A stretch of 64,000 bases of DNA from Desulfosarcina ovata subsp. ovata (GTDB lineage: Bacteria; Desulfobacterota; Desulfobacteria; Desulfobacterales; Desulfosarcinaceae). Of the stretch, positions 9,339 to 18,936 are shown piece after piece. Numbering within the stretch: the stretch's first letter is position 1; every line of letters begins with the position of its first letter. The translations under genes were made by a program, and so were the position numbers. The notes under the pieces are model-generated. The model was given only the letters and a program-made list of their open reading frames with translations, did no database searches and was not told where the DNA came from. Where the stretch lies: positions 6,109,724 through 6,173,723 of the forward strand of contig NZ_AP021879.1 in the NCBI RefSeq assembly GCF_009689005.1, given 5' to 3'.

Positions 9339-9720
9339 ACGGATCACAGTAGCGCATCTGCTTATTTTTTCAAGAGCAAATCATGTGGGGCCCAAGGGCA
9401 ATCGCAAGTAAAATCAAAAACCGGCTGTTCCTGAACACGCACCATTTCCGAAAGTGGGAAAATGCCAAATGCCAAAGCCCAAATGTCAAATGAAGGATGA
9501 AATCGATTTTAAAATAGATAGAATACCACTTTTCGGTATGGGTGCCGGGAAAAACGGGTTGATGAAGCGCCCTGAGGATTTTACCCCCAAGGCGCATGGG
9601 CTGTCCGGGCAGGGTTGGTGAGGCAATCATTTGTAAATTGGTGGCGGAGCGCGATGGCGGCCACTGCGGCGGGTCGATGGTGGACTGACCGGCGCGCGAA
9701 GCGGGGAAGGGGCGTTGGAA
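9339..9720. other. Non-coding gap
   Basis: About 380 bp between the DUF2914-like gene and a small ORF. It must hold the promoter of the minus-strand pair. Its short ORFs are out of character with neighbouring genes. No strong hairpin or riboswitch-like fold was recognised. Confidence 0.4.
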
Positions 9721-9879
9721 TTATATCAATTTGGTTTTGCCCAGCAGTTCGGCGAGGGATCGTTGGATCAGAATTTCTTCAATGGTCTGCTTTTCCCGCA
9801 GGCGTTCAATTTGTCCGGCATCCATCAGCCATCCGAAACCCAGGTCGTCGAAAAAGACAATCTCCATTTTTTGAGCCAT
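9721..9879 (-). CDS. Small hypothetical protein (52 aa)
   Basis: The frame is longer (to 10134), but the ATG at 9879 has a good Shine-Dalgarno (AAGGAG) 9 nt before it and starts a compact peptide, MAQKMEIVFFDDLGFGWLMD, ending in LAELLGKTKLI. No signal peptide, Cys pair or known motif. It follows the PEP/pyruvate-binding gene on the same strand by about 200 bp. It may be a real small regulator or adaptor; function unknown. Confidence 0.45.
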   Translation of the reverse strand: MAQKMEIVFFDDLGFGWLMDAGQIERLREKQTIEEILIQRSLAELLGKTKLI

Positions 9880-10076
9880 GACAGGCACTCCTTCCTCATG
9901 GTAGCGACGGCCAGTTCCGGAAACCGTTCGTTCGATCCCGACTGGCCGTTGTTGTTCATTGAGGGCCTTATCGACGGTTTTTGATTTTCCTTTAGGACCG
10001 CAGGGAAAATGACCTGCCAACCGGTCCCGCCAGGGGGAAACCGGTCCGCAGGCGGCGGGCTTGAGAAAATGGGTGA

Positions 10077-13000
10077 TCATACCGGGTTGGAATTTTCCAG
10101 AAGGACAACGGCGCGCATCTGTCTGCCGTCGCACTTGATGATCAGCGGATGGCCAAGGGTGATATGCCCCAGATAGTCATCCTGGCAGCGGTGCGGCAGG
10201 GCCTTCAGTCGGTCCCAGCGAATGGTGTCGCCTCCGCCTTCGGTGATCGTCAGGTAGGGGATGCCATTGGCCGTGATGTGATGAAAAAAGTGCGATCCGT
10301 GGGACGGATCCGCCTTGATCTGATCATTACGGATTTCCACCATGCCCCCCACCGCGTCGATATCGTGCCATTTTACCGGGATGCCCAGCCAGCGGTCAAA
10401 TGAGCCCCAGCGGCCCGGGCCCACCAGCAGGTAAGACCGGTTCGTTTTCCGAAAGGTTTCGTTGCACGCGGCAATGGCCCGGGCGATGGCCGGGGTGCGG
10501 GCGGGATCGAAGGTATCGGGGCGCACATACACGATGTCGGCGATGTTATGCTTGCGGCCGTGCCCCAGCGCTTCGGTGGAATAGCACAAGGCCCGGGCGA
10601 CGTCGGTGTCGGTGATGGCCACATCCAGGTGGTCTTGGCCGGCGGACATGGGACGCATTTGCAGAATGTTGAACGTGCCGCGCTTTTCTGCATCCCCGTT
10701 CAGGTCGACGGAGAATTCGAATTCGACCGGACAGCCCATGCCCTCGCGGCCCAGTGCCAGAAGATCCTTGAGCAGGGCCGGCAGGGGAAACGTATCGTAT
10801 TTGAGCACCGGGGCAAACGTGAGGATCCGGCTGCCGGGCACCTGAACCGTGTCACGGATGCGGTTTTCCGCGGCAATGTAGGTGCTGGCCAGGCGCTGCA
10901 CCGGCACTTCGGTTTCGGCATCGTCCACATGGCGGATCTCCAGATTGACCCCCCGTTCAAAGTAAAGGTCGTCCGGCATGCCGGCCAGGCGCAGGGCCCA
11001 GAATGTGCGCTGGACGTTGGCCAGGGTGTCCTCGACCTTGGAAAATTGCGGCATTACCTGGGGATGGGCCGGAGAAAACCGCACCGAGGGCTCGCCTTCG
11101 GGAATGCCCCGGCCGAATCCCATGACGATGCGCGCCACGCCATCCTCGGCCTTGAGCGGTGCCACCGGATAGAAGTTGTGTGACCGGGCCACACCGGAGA
11201 TGTCCGGGTAAAAAAAACCGCCCTGACGGCTGCCCACCAGTTGCTGGACGATTACCGCCATCTGGTCGCTACGCAGCCGATAGGCGGTGCCTTTCAGAAA
11301 GGTTCGTGGTTCGCGGAACCAGGTCGAGGCGTAGACCAGCTTCACGGCACTGGTCAACTGCCGGCAGCGCACCGCAAAATCGGTATGGTTGTTGGGGACC
11401 ATGTAGGTCTTGTAAAGGCCGGTGAAGGGGTGATGATGGACATCCTCCAATAGACCCGAGCTGCGGACGGAAAGGGGGTGGTGGACCGACCGCAGGTAGT
11501 CGGCCAACTGGTCGTCCAGCCAGGGTGGCATCCCGGCGTTCAGAAACATGGCGGCGATATCGTCGTCGGAAAGATCGGTAATGGCCGATGGATCCAGACC
11601 GTTGTGGGCCACAAAGGCATCGAATCCCTCGGTGGTGATGGTCAGGGTCTGGGGCACGCGGATGGTCACGTCCGGGTAATGCTGCTCCAGATCGGTCGAT
11701 TTGCGCAGCAGATTGGTTACAAAGGCCAGTCCGCGGGCTTTTCCGCCCAACGATCCGTTGCCGATTTTTGCGAAGTCAGAGATGTCCGGGTCGTAATCGC
11801 TGGAGTTGAACTGTACCACCACGCCCTTCTGGCGCCATTTGCGTAAGGCGTGGATGTGACTGATGATGAACTGGCGGATGGCATCCGCTCCGGGAAAATC
11901 GGCGGCCCTGGCTTTTCTCAACCGCGAGGCGAGGGCGATTTCGCTGCGTGCCATGATCCAGTTGGAAAACCGATTGCGTTTGGCATGGTAGAGCAACGAT
12001 TCGTCGGGCACCGAAGGCAGGATTTCCTCCAGCGCTTTCAGGTTGGCGGCACGGATGATTTCGCTGCCGCCCGGCCGGCGGAAGATAAAATCGCCAAATC
12101 CCAGGCTGTTACGGAAAAAATGGTGGATCTTATCCAGCAGGGCATCGCTGTTTTTGTCCAGGAAGGTTGCCGGGATGCGTGCGGCCAGGGTTTTGTTTTC
12201 CGGCTCGTTGCTGATCAGGAGCAGTGGCAGGTCGTAAATGGCCTGGCGCACTTCCGACAGGAAGGTGTAGCCGGCATCGGCCGTGAGCGTTCCGCCTTTG
12301 GGATAGCGGGTGTCGGAGATGATGCCGAAAAGATAGTCACTGTACTGGCGGTAAAGAGAAATGGCCTGTTCATAATTCTTGGCCACGAGAATTTTTGGCC
12401 GGGCACGCATTTTGAGCAGCCGGTGCTCCTGATTGAGGCTCTCTTCGAGTACTTCCTGGGTCTGGTTGACCACCTCCTTGTAGATCAGCGGGAGCAGATA
12501 GGAAGTGTAAAGAGGGGAATCCTCCACCAGGATCAACACGCGCACCATGGCTCGGCGGGTATCGGCGGCCACATTGAGCCGGTCTTCCATGCTTTTGACG
12601 ATGGCCAGCAAAAGGTCCGCATCACCCAACCAGATAAAAAACTGATCGATGCCCGAGCAGTCCTTGCCCTCCGGCGGCGGGTAGACCCCTCGTACCCCAT
12701 GGGCCAGACAGACCACCGGCAGGTCGGGATGGGCCGCCTTGATCCGCCGCCCCAGGTCGAATATGTCCATGTCGTCAAGATGCGGCATGGCGATGACCAG
12801 GTGAAAGGCTTTCTCGTCCAGCATGGTCATCGCCTGGGCGGCGGTGGCGGCCTGGGTGATGCGCGGCGGACGGCTCAGGTTCAGCCCGCGGTATTCGTTG
12901 ATCAGCTTGGTGGCCAGGCTGCCGTCTTCCTCGAGAATATAGGCGTCATAGGGGCTGGCCACCAGCAGGATTTCGGTTACCCGGTTGGCCATCAACTCGT

Positions 13001-13079
13001 AGAAGACCTTGAAGTGCGTATCGAAATCCCCATCCTGAAACGACACTGGCAGCGAGAAGTTGTTGTTGTTCGTATCCAT
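10077..13079 (-). CDS. PEP/pyruvate-binding domain protein with N-terminal receiver-like region
   Basis: 1,000 residues from ATG 13079 (ATG 13115 is also in frame; neither has a strong Shine-Dalgarno). Residues 30-165 and about 185-330 look like two degenerate response-regulator receiver folds (VLILVEDSPLYTSYLLPLI; HLVIAMPHLDDMDIFDLGRRI). From about residue 445 it is a PPDK/PEP-synthase nucleotide-binding domain (GNGSLGGKARGLAFV, SVRSSGLLED, a closing FNILQMRPM). The swivelling phosphohistidine and PEP/pyruvate barrel domains of true PPDK are absent. Instead a C-terminal block carries LLVGPGRWGSFDRWLGIPVK and DPSHGSHFFHHI. It is therefore unlikely to be a classic PEP synthase; a phosphotransfer or regulatory role is an inference. 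Confidence 0.75.
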   Translation of the reverse strand: MDTNNNNFSLPVSFQDGDFDTHFKVFYELMANRVTEILLVASPYDAYILEEDGSLATKLINEYRGLNLSRPPRITQAATAAQAMTMLDEKAFHLVIAMPHLDDMDIFDLGRRIKAAHPDLPVVCLAHGVRGVYPPPEGKDCSGIDQFFIWLGDADLLLAIVKSMEDRLNVAADTRRAMVRVLILVEDSPLYTSYLLPLIYKEVVNQTQEVLEESLNQEHRLLKMRARPKILVAKNYEQAISLYRQYSDYLFGIISDTRYPKGGTLTADAGYTFLSEVRQAIYDLPLLLISNEPENKTLAARIPATFLDKNSDALLDKIHHFFRNSLGFGDFIFRRPGGSEIIRAANLKALEEILPSVPDESLLYHAKRNRFSNWIMARSEIALASRLRKARAADFPGADAIRQFIISHIHALRKWRQKGVVVQFNSSDYDPDISDFAKIGNGSLGGKARGLAFVTNLLRKSTDLEQHYPDVTIRVPQTLTITTEGFDAFVAHNGLDPSAITDLSDDDIAAMFLNAGMPPWLDDQLADYLRSVHHPLSVRSSGLLEDVHHHPFTGLYKTYMVPNNHTDFAVRCRQLTSAVKLVYASTWFREPRTFLKGTAYRLRSDQMAVIVQQLVGSRQGGFFYPDISGVARSHNFYPVAPLKAEDGVARIVMGFGRGIPEGEPSVRFSPAHPQVMPQFSKVEDTLANVQRTFWALRLAGMPDDLYFERGVNLEIRHVDDAETEVPVQRLASTYIAAENRIRDTVQVPGSRILTFAPVLKYDTFPLPALLKDLLALGREGMGCPVEFEFSVDLNGDAEKRGTFNILQMRPMSAGQDHLDVAITDTDVARALCYSTEALGHGRKHNIADIVYVRPDTFDPARTPAIARAIAACNETFRKTNRSYLLVGPGRWGSFDRWLGIPVKWHDIDAVGGMVEIRNDQIKADPSHGSHFFHHITANGIPYLTITEGGGDTIRWDRLKALPHRCQDDYLGHITLGHPLIIKCDGRQMRAVVLLENSNPV

Positions 13080-13189
13080 TCCCAAAACCGGCTTTCTCCG
13101 TCGAAGGAAATTCATCTGCGTGCCAATCAGGGTTGACGGCTTGTGGATTCAAGGTAGAATGGCTGCATTCGATAAGGAGCAACCGGATC

Positions 13190-14518
13190 ATGAAGCCACA
13201 CCGAAAAGCCGTCTGGGGCTGGGCCATGTACGACTGGGCCAATTCCGCCTTTGCCACCACCGTGATGGCGGGTTTTTTTCCTGTCTTTTTCAAACAATAC
13301 TGGAGTTCCGGGGTCGACGTCAACCTGAGTACCGCCAGGCTGGGTGTGGGCAATGCGGCCGCCGGATTGCTGGTGGCCCTGGCCGCGCCGATTCTGGGGG
13401 CCGTGGCCGACCGGGGCTGCGCGCGCAAGCGTTTCCTCACGCTGTTCGCCTACCTGGGCGTGCTGATGACCGCCGCCCTCTATTTTGTCGGTCAGGGGCA
13501 GTGGGCGCTGGCCGTGGTGGTTTACGCCCTGGGGGTGATCGGTTTTTCCGGCGCCAATATTTTCTACGACGCGCTCCTTCCCCAGGTGGCCGGTGAAAAG
13601 GATGTGGATTTTGTCTCGGGGTTCGGTTTTTCCATGGGCTACCTGGGCGGCGGCCTGCTGTTTTTAATCAACGTGCTGATGGTAATGATGCCGGCGCGTT
13701 TCGGACTGGCCGATGCCGGCCAGGCGGTGCAGGTCGGATTTCTCAGCGTGGCCCTCTGGTGGGGCGGCTTTACGCTTTTCACCCTTTGCTGGGTTCCCGA
13801 AACAGCAAAGGCATCCGCGGACCGCACCGGCATCTGGTCCGGCGGGTTCGCCCAGCTCAGGCACACCTTCGGCCGCATCCGGCACATGAAGACCGTACTG
13901 CTGTTTCTTTGCGCCTACTGGCTATACATCGACGGCGTGGACACGATTATCCGCATGGCCGTGGATTATGGCATGAGCCTGGGGTTCGCCGCCAACGACC
14001 TGCTGCTGGCGCTGCTGATCACCCAGTTCGTCGGGTTTCCGGCGGCGTTGGCCTTCGGACGCCTGGGGCAGCGCACGGGGCCGCGGCGGGGAATCTACAT
14101 CGCCCTTGCGGTATACGTGGCGGCCACGTTTTTCGGAATCAGCATGACCCGCAAAGAGGAGTTCTACGTTCTCGCGGTGGTGATCGGCCTGGTCCAGGGC
14201 GGCATCCAGGCTCTCTCCCGATCGTACTATGCGCGCCTGATCCCGGCGGACAAGCCGGCCGAGTTCTACGGGTTTTACAACATGCTGGGCAAGTTTGCCG
14301 CCATCATCGGACCGGTGCTGGTGGGCGGTGTCGGCCTGTTGATGCGCCGGCTATTGATGCCGCCATCCCCGACCGCCGAACAGGCTGCCGCCGTCGGTGC
14401 GCTGGCCGCTCGCTGGAGTATCGCCTCGGTGCTGATCCTGTTTGCCGCCGGCGCCGTCCTGCTCTATTTTGTGGATGAGGAGAAGGGGCGGGCCCAGGCG
14501 GCGCTTTTGGAAGATTGA
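13190..14518 (+). CDS. UMF1/Atg22-type MFS transporter
   Basis: 442 residues from ATG 13190, which has AAGGAG upstream; the frame extends to 13133 without support. The N terminus (WGWAMYDWANSAFATTVMAG, then FFPVFFKQYW) is the hallmark of the UMF1 family related to vacuolar effluxer Atg22. About 12 hydrophobic segments follow. It probably exports a small solute, often considered to be amino acids in this family, but the substrate is not known. It is divergent from the PEP/pyruvate-binding gene, with both promoters squeezed into about 110 bp. Confidence 0.82.
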   Translation: MKPHRKAVWGWAMYDWANSAFATTVMAGFFPVFFKQYWSSGVDVNLSTARLGVGNAAAGLLVALAAPILGAVADRGCARKRFLTLFAYLGVLMTAALYFVGQGQWALAVVVYALGVIGFSGANIFYDALLPQVAGEKDVDFVSGFGFSMGYLGGGLLFLINVLMVMMPARFGLADAGQAVQVGFLSVALWWGGFTLFTLCWVPETAKASADRTGIWSGGFAQLRHTFGRIRHMKTVLLFLCAYWLYIDGVDTIIRMAVDYGMSLGFAANDLLLALLITQFVGFPAALAFGRLGQRTGPRRGIYIALAVYVAATFFGISMTRKEEFYVLAVVIGLVQGGIQALSRSYYARLIPADKPAEFYGFYNMLGKFAAIIGPVLVGGVGLLMRRLLMPPSPTAEQAAAVGALAARWSIASVLILFAAGAVLLYFVDEEKGRAQAALLED

Positions 14519-14639
14519 CGGATTCGTAAGAATCCCGATATCGGCGTTACGCGTATCCTTCGTCACTGCGGAGTATTACTAATACGCCTCATTCCTCAGG
14601 ATTCGCAAGCCTTGATCTCGGGCTTCTTACGAATCCGTC
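14517..14639. repeat. Palindromic intergenic element E
   Basis: Perfect 16-bp arms (GACGGATTCGTAAGAA at 14517-14532; its complement at 14624-14639) extend inward with mismatches to about 26 bp and bound 123 bp. The middle holds GTATTACTAATAC. The left arm overlaps the stop codon of the transporter gene. It shares layout with the elements at 47.3, 56.0, 56.4 and 60.8 kb (outer inverted repeat, GGCGTT left, CCTTGA right, central A/T-rich hairpin). It may act as a terminator. Confidence 0.65.
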
Positions 14640-14758
14640 TGAACGGCAACTTTTTACGAGACCATCAAGATTGAGTGAAAATTAATGGAAAATGCCTTTG
14701 CAGCCGATTAGGTAGGCGGACGCCATTAAGAAAGAATTCGATGCCCATGGAGGATTAT

Positions 14759-16468
14759 ATGAAACCGATGCGATGCAAAAGGGTCTGCCGTTGTTTGCTC
14801 AACAGTCTGGTTTGCATGCTGCTCTGCTGGAGCATGGCGGCGGCCATTCAATCCCCCCCGTTGGTCACGGAAATCAAGACCGCCGTTGGCGAGGTCAAAC
14901 CCGGCAAATCCATCACCGTGCCGTTAATTACCTGGGGCGGGGACATGGCCACGATCCTGGCCAACGGCAACAGCGCCAAAACGGCCGCCGGCAGCATTTT
15001 CGCCAAGCAGGGGCTTGCCCTGAACCTGGTCCGCCAGGATGATTTCAAAAAGCAGATCGACGCGTTCATGCGCGGTGAGAGCCCTTTCCTGCGCGGCACC
15101 ATGGGAATGATCAATCTGGCCGCGGAGGTTTTGAACCAGGACCCACGGACCCGACCGGTGGTCGTTTATCAATTGACCTGGAGCAATGGTGGTGACTGCC
15201 TGGTGGTCAAAAGCGGCATCCGTTCGGCCCGGGATTTAAAGGGGAAAACCGTTGCCATCCAGGCCTATGGTCCCCATGTGGATTACCTGGCCAAGATCCT
15301 GAAAGATGCCGGGTTGTCGCTGACGGATATCGATATCCGCTGGACCAGGGACCTGAGCGGTACTGCCGATACCCCGGCCGAGGCCATTTTCGAAAAAGAT
15401 GTGGACGCGGCATTCGTCATCATCCCCGACGGATTGATGCTGACTTCCAACGGCACCGTAGGCACCGGTGCCGAGGGGTCGGTGAGGGGCGCTCGCATTA
15501 TGCTCTCCACGAAAACGGCCAACCGGATCATCGCCGATGTGTATGCCGTTCGCAGCGACTTCTTCCAGGCCCATCGGGATCGGGTCGAAGCCTTCGTGCA
15601 CGGTCTCTTGCTGGGCACCCAGGAACTCAAGGCACGTTTCGGACACAAGGAGAAGGACCTGTCCGCCTACCAGTCGCTGATTTCGACGTCGGCCGCCATC
15701 CTGCTTGACAGCGCCCAGGCCACCGCCGATGCCGAAGCCCTGTACGGGGATTGCGAGTTTGCCGGCTTCAGGGGCAACGTCCGATTTTTCGGCGATGAGA
15801 AATGGCCGCGCGGAATGAACCGGCTGGTGAATGAAATCCAATCCTCCTTCATCACCCTCGGCTTGCTTGGCCGCAATTCTCCTCTGGAACAGGCGCGGTG
15901 GAATTACGACTCCCTGCGTGAGGGCCTGACGGGGATCGACGATGTACCGGCACCCCGTTTCAAAACGGCTGCCGTGGCCCAGGTGGTGGCCCGTAAGCAG
16001 GCCATGGGAACCTTGGGTGAGGGGGAATTGTTCAGCCTGGAAATCAATTTCCAGCCCAATCAGAATGACTTCCCGGAAAACCTGTACGCCGATGGGTTTC
16101 GGCGGATCGTCGATCTGGCCTCGACTTATGGCGGTGCCGTGATCACGGTGGAGGGGCACAGCGACCCGCATAAATATCGTCGCCTGGAAAAGAAAGGGGC
16201 CACTCCCATTGAATTGAAGCGGACCCGGCAGGCGGCCAAGAATCTGAGCATGAACCGGTCCATTGCCGTTCGTGACAGTGTCATCCGGTTCGCAAAGGAT
16301 GCGGGCGTTCCGCTGGATCAAAGTCAGTTCACGGTGATCGGACACGGGATCGACCAGCCAAAATACCCGCAGCCCCGGACCAAGGAAGAGTGGTTGAGCA
16401 ACATGCGGGTGGTGTTCCGGATCATCCAGATCGAAGCCGAAGACGAGGCCTTTATTCCCCTGGACTGA
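14759..16468 (+). CDS. Exported solute-binding (NMT1-like)/OmpA fusion protein
   Basis: 569 residues from ATG 14759, with GGAGG directly upstream; a longer frame from 14675 has no such site. A signal peptide (to about SMAAA) is followed by a periplasmic binding protein fold (residues 35-350: VPLITWGGDMATILANG, SARDLKGKTVAIQAYG, DVDAAFVIIPDG), like NitT/TauT-type binding proteins. The last 140 residues are OmpA-like (FQPNQNDFPENLYADGFRRI, ITVEGHSDPHKY, MNRSIAVRDSVIRFAKDAGV), a peptidoglycan-binding fold. So a ligand sensor is tied to the cell wall. No ABC permease or ATPase gene is near. First gene of a five-gene operon. Confidence 0.82.
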   Translation: MKPMRCKRVCRCLLNSLVCMLLCWSMAAAIQSPPLVTEIKTAVGEVKPGKSITVPLITWGGDMATILANGNSAKTAAGSIFAKQGLALNLVRQDDFKKQIDAFMRGESPFLRGTMGMINLAAEVLNQDPRTRPVVVYQLTWSNGGDCLVVKSGIRSARDLKGKTVAIQAYGPHVDYLAKILKDAGLSLTDIDIRWTRDLSGTADTPAEAIFEKDVDAAFVIIPDGLMLTSNGTVGTGAEGSVRGARIMLSTKTANRIIADVYAVRSDFFQAHRDRVEAFVHGLLLGTQELKARFGHKEKDLSAYQSLISTSAAILLDSAQATADAEALYGDCEFAGFRGNVRFFGDEKWPRGMNRLVNEIQSSFITLGLLGRNSPLEQARWNYDSLREGLTGIDDVPAPRFKTAAVAQVVARKQAMGTLGEGELFSLEINFQPNQNDFPENLYADGFRRIVDLASTYGGAVITVEGHSDPHKYRRLEKKGATPIELKRTRQAAKNLSMNRSIAVRDSVIRFAKDAGVPLDQSQFTVIGHGIDQPKYPQPRTKEEWLSNMRVVFRIIQIEAEDEAFIPLD

Positions 16469-16492
16469 AAGATGGGTCAACGGAGGACGAAA

Positions 16493-17287
16493 ATGACGAC
16501 CAAGCCGTTTTTTCTCTTTTTGGTGGTGTTGGCGCTTGCGCTGATCGGTTGCTCCGACGAGCCCCCGCCTCCCCCCCAGGCCGGTGCTGCGCATAAAATT
16601 CCCCAACCGGCCGCCCCCGCACCGCAGGCGCCGCCCCAGCCGGTCGCCCAATCGGCCAACTGGCCGTTCTTATCTGAGGAGGAGCCTGGCGGCGACCTGG
16701 CTGAAAATATGATGGCCAGGAACTACCTGCTGATTTTTGACGGATCCGGAAGCATGGACGACAGTGAGTGCTCCGGGGCAAGCCGGAAGATCGATGTGGC
16801 CAAAAAGTCGGTAATGGCCTGGTCCAAGAGCGTACCGGACGACGCCAATCTGGGGCTGTATGCCTTCCACAAGCGGGGGCTGCTGACCCTGCCGCTGGCC
16901 ACCGGCAATCGTGATACCTTTATCCGGACGATCGGCCTGATCCAGGCTGGCGGCAAAACCCCCCTGTCCGACGCCATGATCCATGCGTATCAAACCTTTA
17001 CCGAACAGGGACAACGCCAACTGGGCTATGGCGAATACACCATTGTGGTGGTTACGGACGGTTACGCCGATTCCAGCGAGCGACTCCGGAATGTGGTGGA
17101 AAAAATTCTGTCCACCTCGCCGATCACGATCTACAGCATCGGGTTTTGTATCGGCGAGCAACACGCCCTGAACCAGCCGGGTCGCACCATCTACAAGTCC
17201 GCGGACAATCCGGCGCAGCTGCAGCAGGGACTGCAAGCGGTCCTGGCGGAATCGGAATCCTTTGACGACGATGCGTTCTCCGAATAG
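16493..17287 (+). CDS. VWA-domain lipoprotein
   Basis: 264 residues from ATG 16493 (GGAGGA before it). Residues 1-20 form a lipoprotein signal ending in LIGC. A Pro/Ala/Gln-rich linker (about 24-60) precedes a von Willebrand A domain: MIDAS sequence DGSGSMD, a conserved TPLSDAM threonine loop, and VVVTDG. The domain should bind a divalent metal and a protein partner. It is 24 bp after the first SBP-OmpA gene and 57 bp before the second, so it is probably an outer-membrane or periplasmic hub of that complex. Confidence 0.85.
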   Translation: MTTKPFFLFLVVLALALIGCSDEPPPPPQAGAAHKIPQPAAPAPQAPPQPVAQSANWPFLSEEEPGGDLAENMMARNYLLIFDGSGSMDDSECSGASRKIDVAKKSVMAWSKSVPDDANLGLYAFHKRGLLTLPLATGNRDTFIRTIGLIQAGGKTPLSDAMIHAYQTFTEQGQRQLGYGEYTIVVVTDGYADSSERLRNVVEKILSTSPITIYSIGFCIGEQHALNQPGRTIYKSADNPAQLQQGLQAVLAESESFDDDAFSE

Positions 17288-17344
17288 CCGGCTGCCTGCC
17301 GCATCCCCATTCCAGCATGACGAGCGACAGGAGGTGTTGCCGGA

Positions 17345-18916
17345 ATGAATCGAAATCTCGTGGGTGCCCTGCTCATGGTGGTCATCGTTGTCATTGGCGC
17401 CCTGGCGGTCAAATTTTTTCTGCCCTATTTTGAAAACAGCGAACAGCAGGCCACCACCGACGCAGCCAAAACCAAAGGCAAAATCGTCGTGGCCCTGGAT
17501 AACTGGGTCGGCTACTTTATCCTGCGGTCGCCGGAGATGGAAGCGGCCATGCGCCGGGCCGGCTATATTCTCATCTGCGAAGACGACCAGGCCGATTATG
17601 GTCGCCGGATGGACCGGCTGAAAGCGGGCGATATCGATTTCGCCGTGGCCACCGTGGATTCATTCATTCTCAACGGGGCGACCCGCAACTTCCCCGGGGC
17701 CATGGTCATGGTCATCGACGAGTCCAAGGGCGGAGACGCCATCCTGGCCCGCAAAGACAAGGTGGCCGGCCTGGATGCACTCAAAGGGAGTGCGGATATC
17801 CGCGTGGCGTTCACTCCGAACAGCCCGAGCCATCATCTGGCCAAGGCGGCCGCCGATCACTTCAATGCACCGGAGCTGTTGCCGCGCGGTAAATTGCGCA
17901 TCGAGACCAACGGCTCCCGCGATGCCGTGGATAAACTCCTGGCCGGTCAGACCGATGTGGCCGTCTGCTGGGAGCCCGATGTATCGCGTGCCCTGAACGA
18001 TCCGGGCATCGTCAAACTGCTGGGTACCGAGGACACCGAGCGGCTGATCGTGGATATCCTGATCGCCGGACGCAAAACCCTCAAGAAGAGGCCGGAAGTG
18101 GTCCGGTTGCTGGTGGGCACCTACTTTCGGGTGCTGAAAAAATACCGTGACAATCCCGACCTACTCACCGACCAGGTCGAGTCCGCCACCGGGCTGGAGA
18201 AAGACGCCGTCGTGGCCATGCTCAAAGGCGTTCGGTGGGCCAACTTCGGTGATAATTGCGAAGCGTGGTTCGGCATTGCCGCACCGGGCCAGGTCGCCGA
18301 CGAAGGGCTGGTGGACACCATTACGGCCAGCGCCCGGATTCTTGTGAATGCCGGCAATTTTCCCGAAAGCCCGATTCCGGATGACGACCCGTATCGATTG
18401 ACCAACAGCCGCTTTCTGAGCACCCTCTTTGCCAAAGGCCTGACCGGTTCCTTCACCACGCCCGGCGGCAATAGTGGCGCTGCGGGGGTGGTCAGTTCGC
18501 TGGAGACGCCATTTTCCCCTTTGAGCGACAGCCAATGGCATGCATTGAAAACGGTGGGTACGCTGAAGGTCGATCCGATTGTATTTCAGCAGGGGACGTC
18601 GCAACTCGATGCGATGGCCAAAAGGGTGCTCGACGATGCGGTGGCGCGGCTGAAGCACTATCCCCATTTCCGGGTCATGATCAACGGGCATACGGACGTG
18701 CGCGGGAATGCCGGCGAGAACCAGCGGCTGTCCCGGGAGCGTGCCGATGCGGTGGCCCGCTACCTGAAGACGAACTACCACATCGATGCCAACCGACTGC
18801 GCGTCATCGGATACGGCGGCAGCCACCCCCTGCCGCAGGCCCCCGGGGAGTCCCGCCGGGCCTGGATGTATCGATTGCCCCGGGTGGAAATGGTGTTGGC
18901 GCGGGAAGACTACTAA
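17345..18916 (+). CDS. Membrane-anchored solute-binding (NMT1-like)/OmpA fusion protein
   Basis: 523 residues; AGGAGGT lies upstream of ATG 17345. A single N-terminal helix (residues 5-27) anchors it. Residues 45-350 form a periplasmic binding fold (KIVVALDNWVGYFILRSPEM, DFAVATVDSFILNG, ADIRVAFTPNSPSHHLAKAA, TDVAVCWEPDVSRAL). Residues 405-523 are a canonical OmpA domain (VFQQGTSQLD, FRVMINGHTDVRGN, LSRERADAVARYLK, RVIGYGGSHPL). It shares architecture with the gene at 14759 but uses an inner-membrane anchor in place of a cleaved signal, so the two could face each other across the periplasm. Confidence 0.85.
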   Translation: MNRNLVGALLMVVIVVIGALAVKFFLPYFENSEQQATTDAAKTKGKIVVALDNWVGYFILRSPEMEAAMRRAGYILICEDDQADYGRRMDRLKAGDIDFAVATVDSFILNGATRNFPGAMVMVIDESKGGDAILARKDKVAGLDALKGSADIRVAFTPNSPSHHLAKAAADHFNAPELLPRGKLRIETNGSRDAVDKLLAGQTDVAVCWEPDVSRALNDPGIVKLLGTEDTERLIVDILIAGRKTLKKRPEVVRLLVGTYFRVLKKYRDNPDLLTDQVESATGLEKDAVVAMLKGVRWANFGDNCEAWFGIAAPGQVADEGLVDTITASARILVNAGNFPESPIPDDDPYRLTNSRFLSTLFAKGLTGSFTTPGGNSGAAGVVSSLETPFSPLSDSQWHALKTVGTLKVDPIVFQQGTSQLDAMAKRVLDDAVARLKHYPHFRVMINGHTDVRGNAGENQRLSRERADAVARYLKTNYHIDANRLRVIGYGGSHPLPQAPGESRRAWMYRLPRVEMVLAREDY

Positions 18917-18936
18917 TTTTGCTCAGTGCAGGTAAC

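Noticed and set aside
9370..9630. 86-residue minus-strand ORF before the DUF2914-like gene
   Set aside because: Starts and ends within low-complexity DNA, no ribosome site, no protein-like pattern.
11850..13136. 428-residue plus-strand frame opposite the PEP/pyruvate-binding gene
   Set aside because: Antisense shadow of a clearly conserved minus-strand gene; no domain and no ribosome site.
15236..16651. 471-residue minus-strand frame opposite the first SBP-OmpA gene
   Set aside because: Codon-bias shadow; composition rich in His, Gly and Arg without motifs, while the plus strand has signal peptide and two known folds.
18535..18936. N-terminal extension of the coiled-coil membrane protein gene
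   Set aside because: It overlaps the OmpA domain of the previous gene in another frame and is Arg/Gly-rich as shadows are; the ATG at 18937 gives a natural start.
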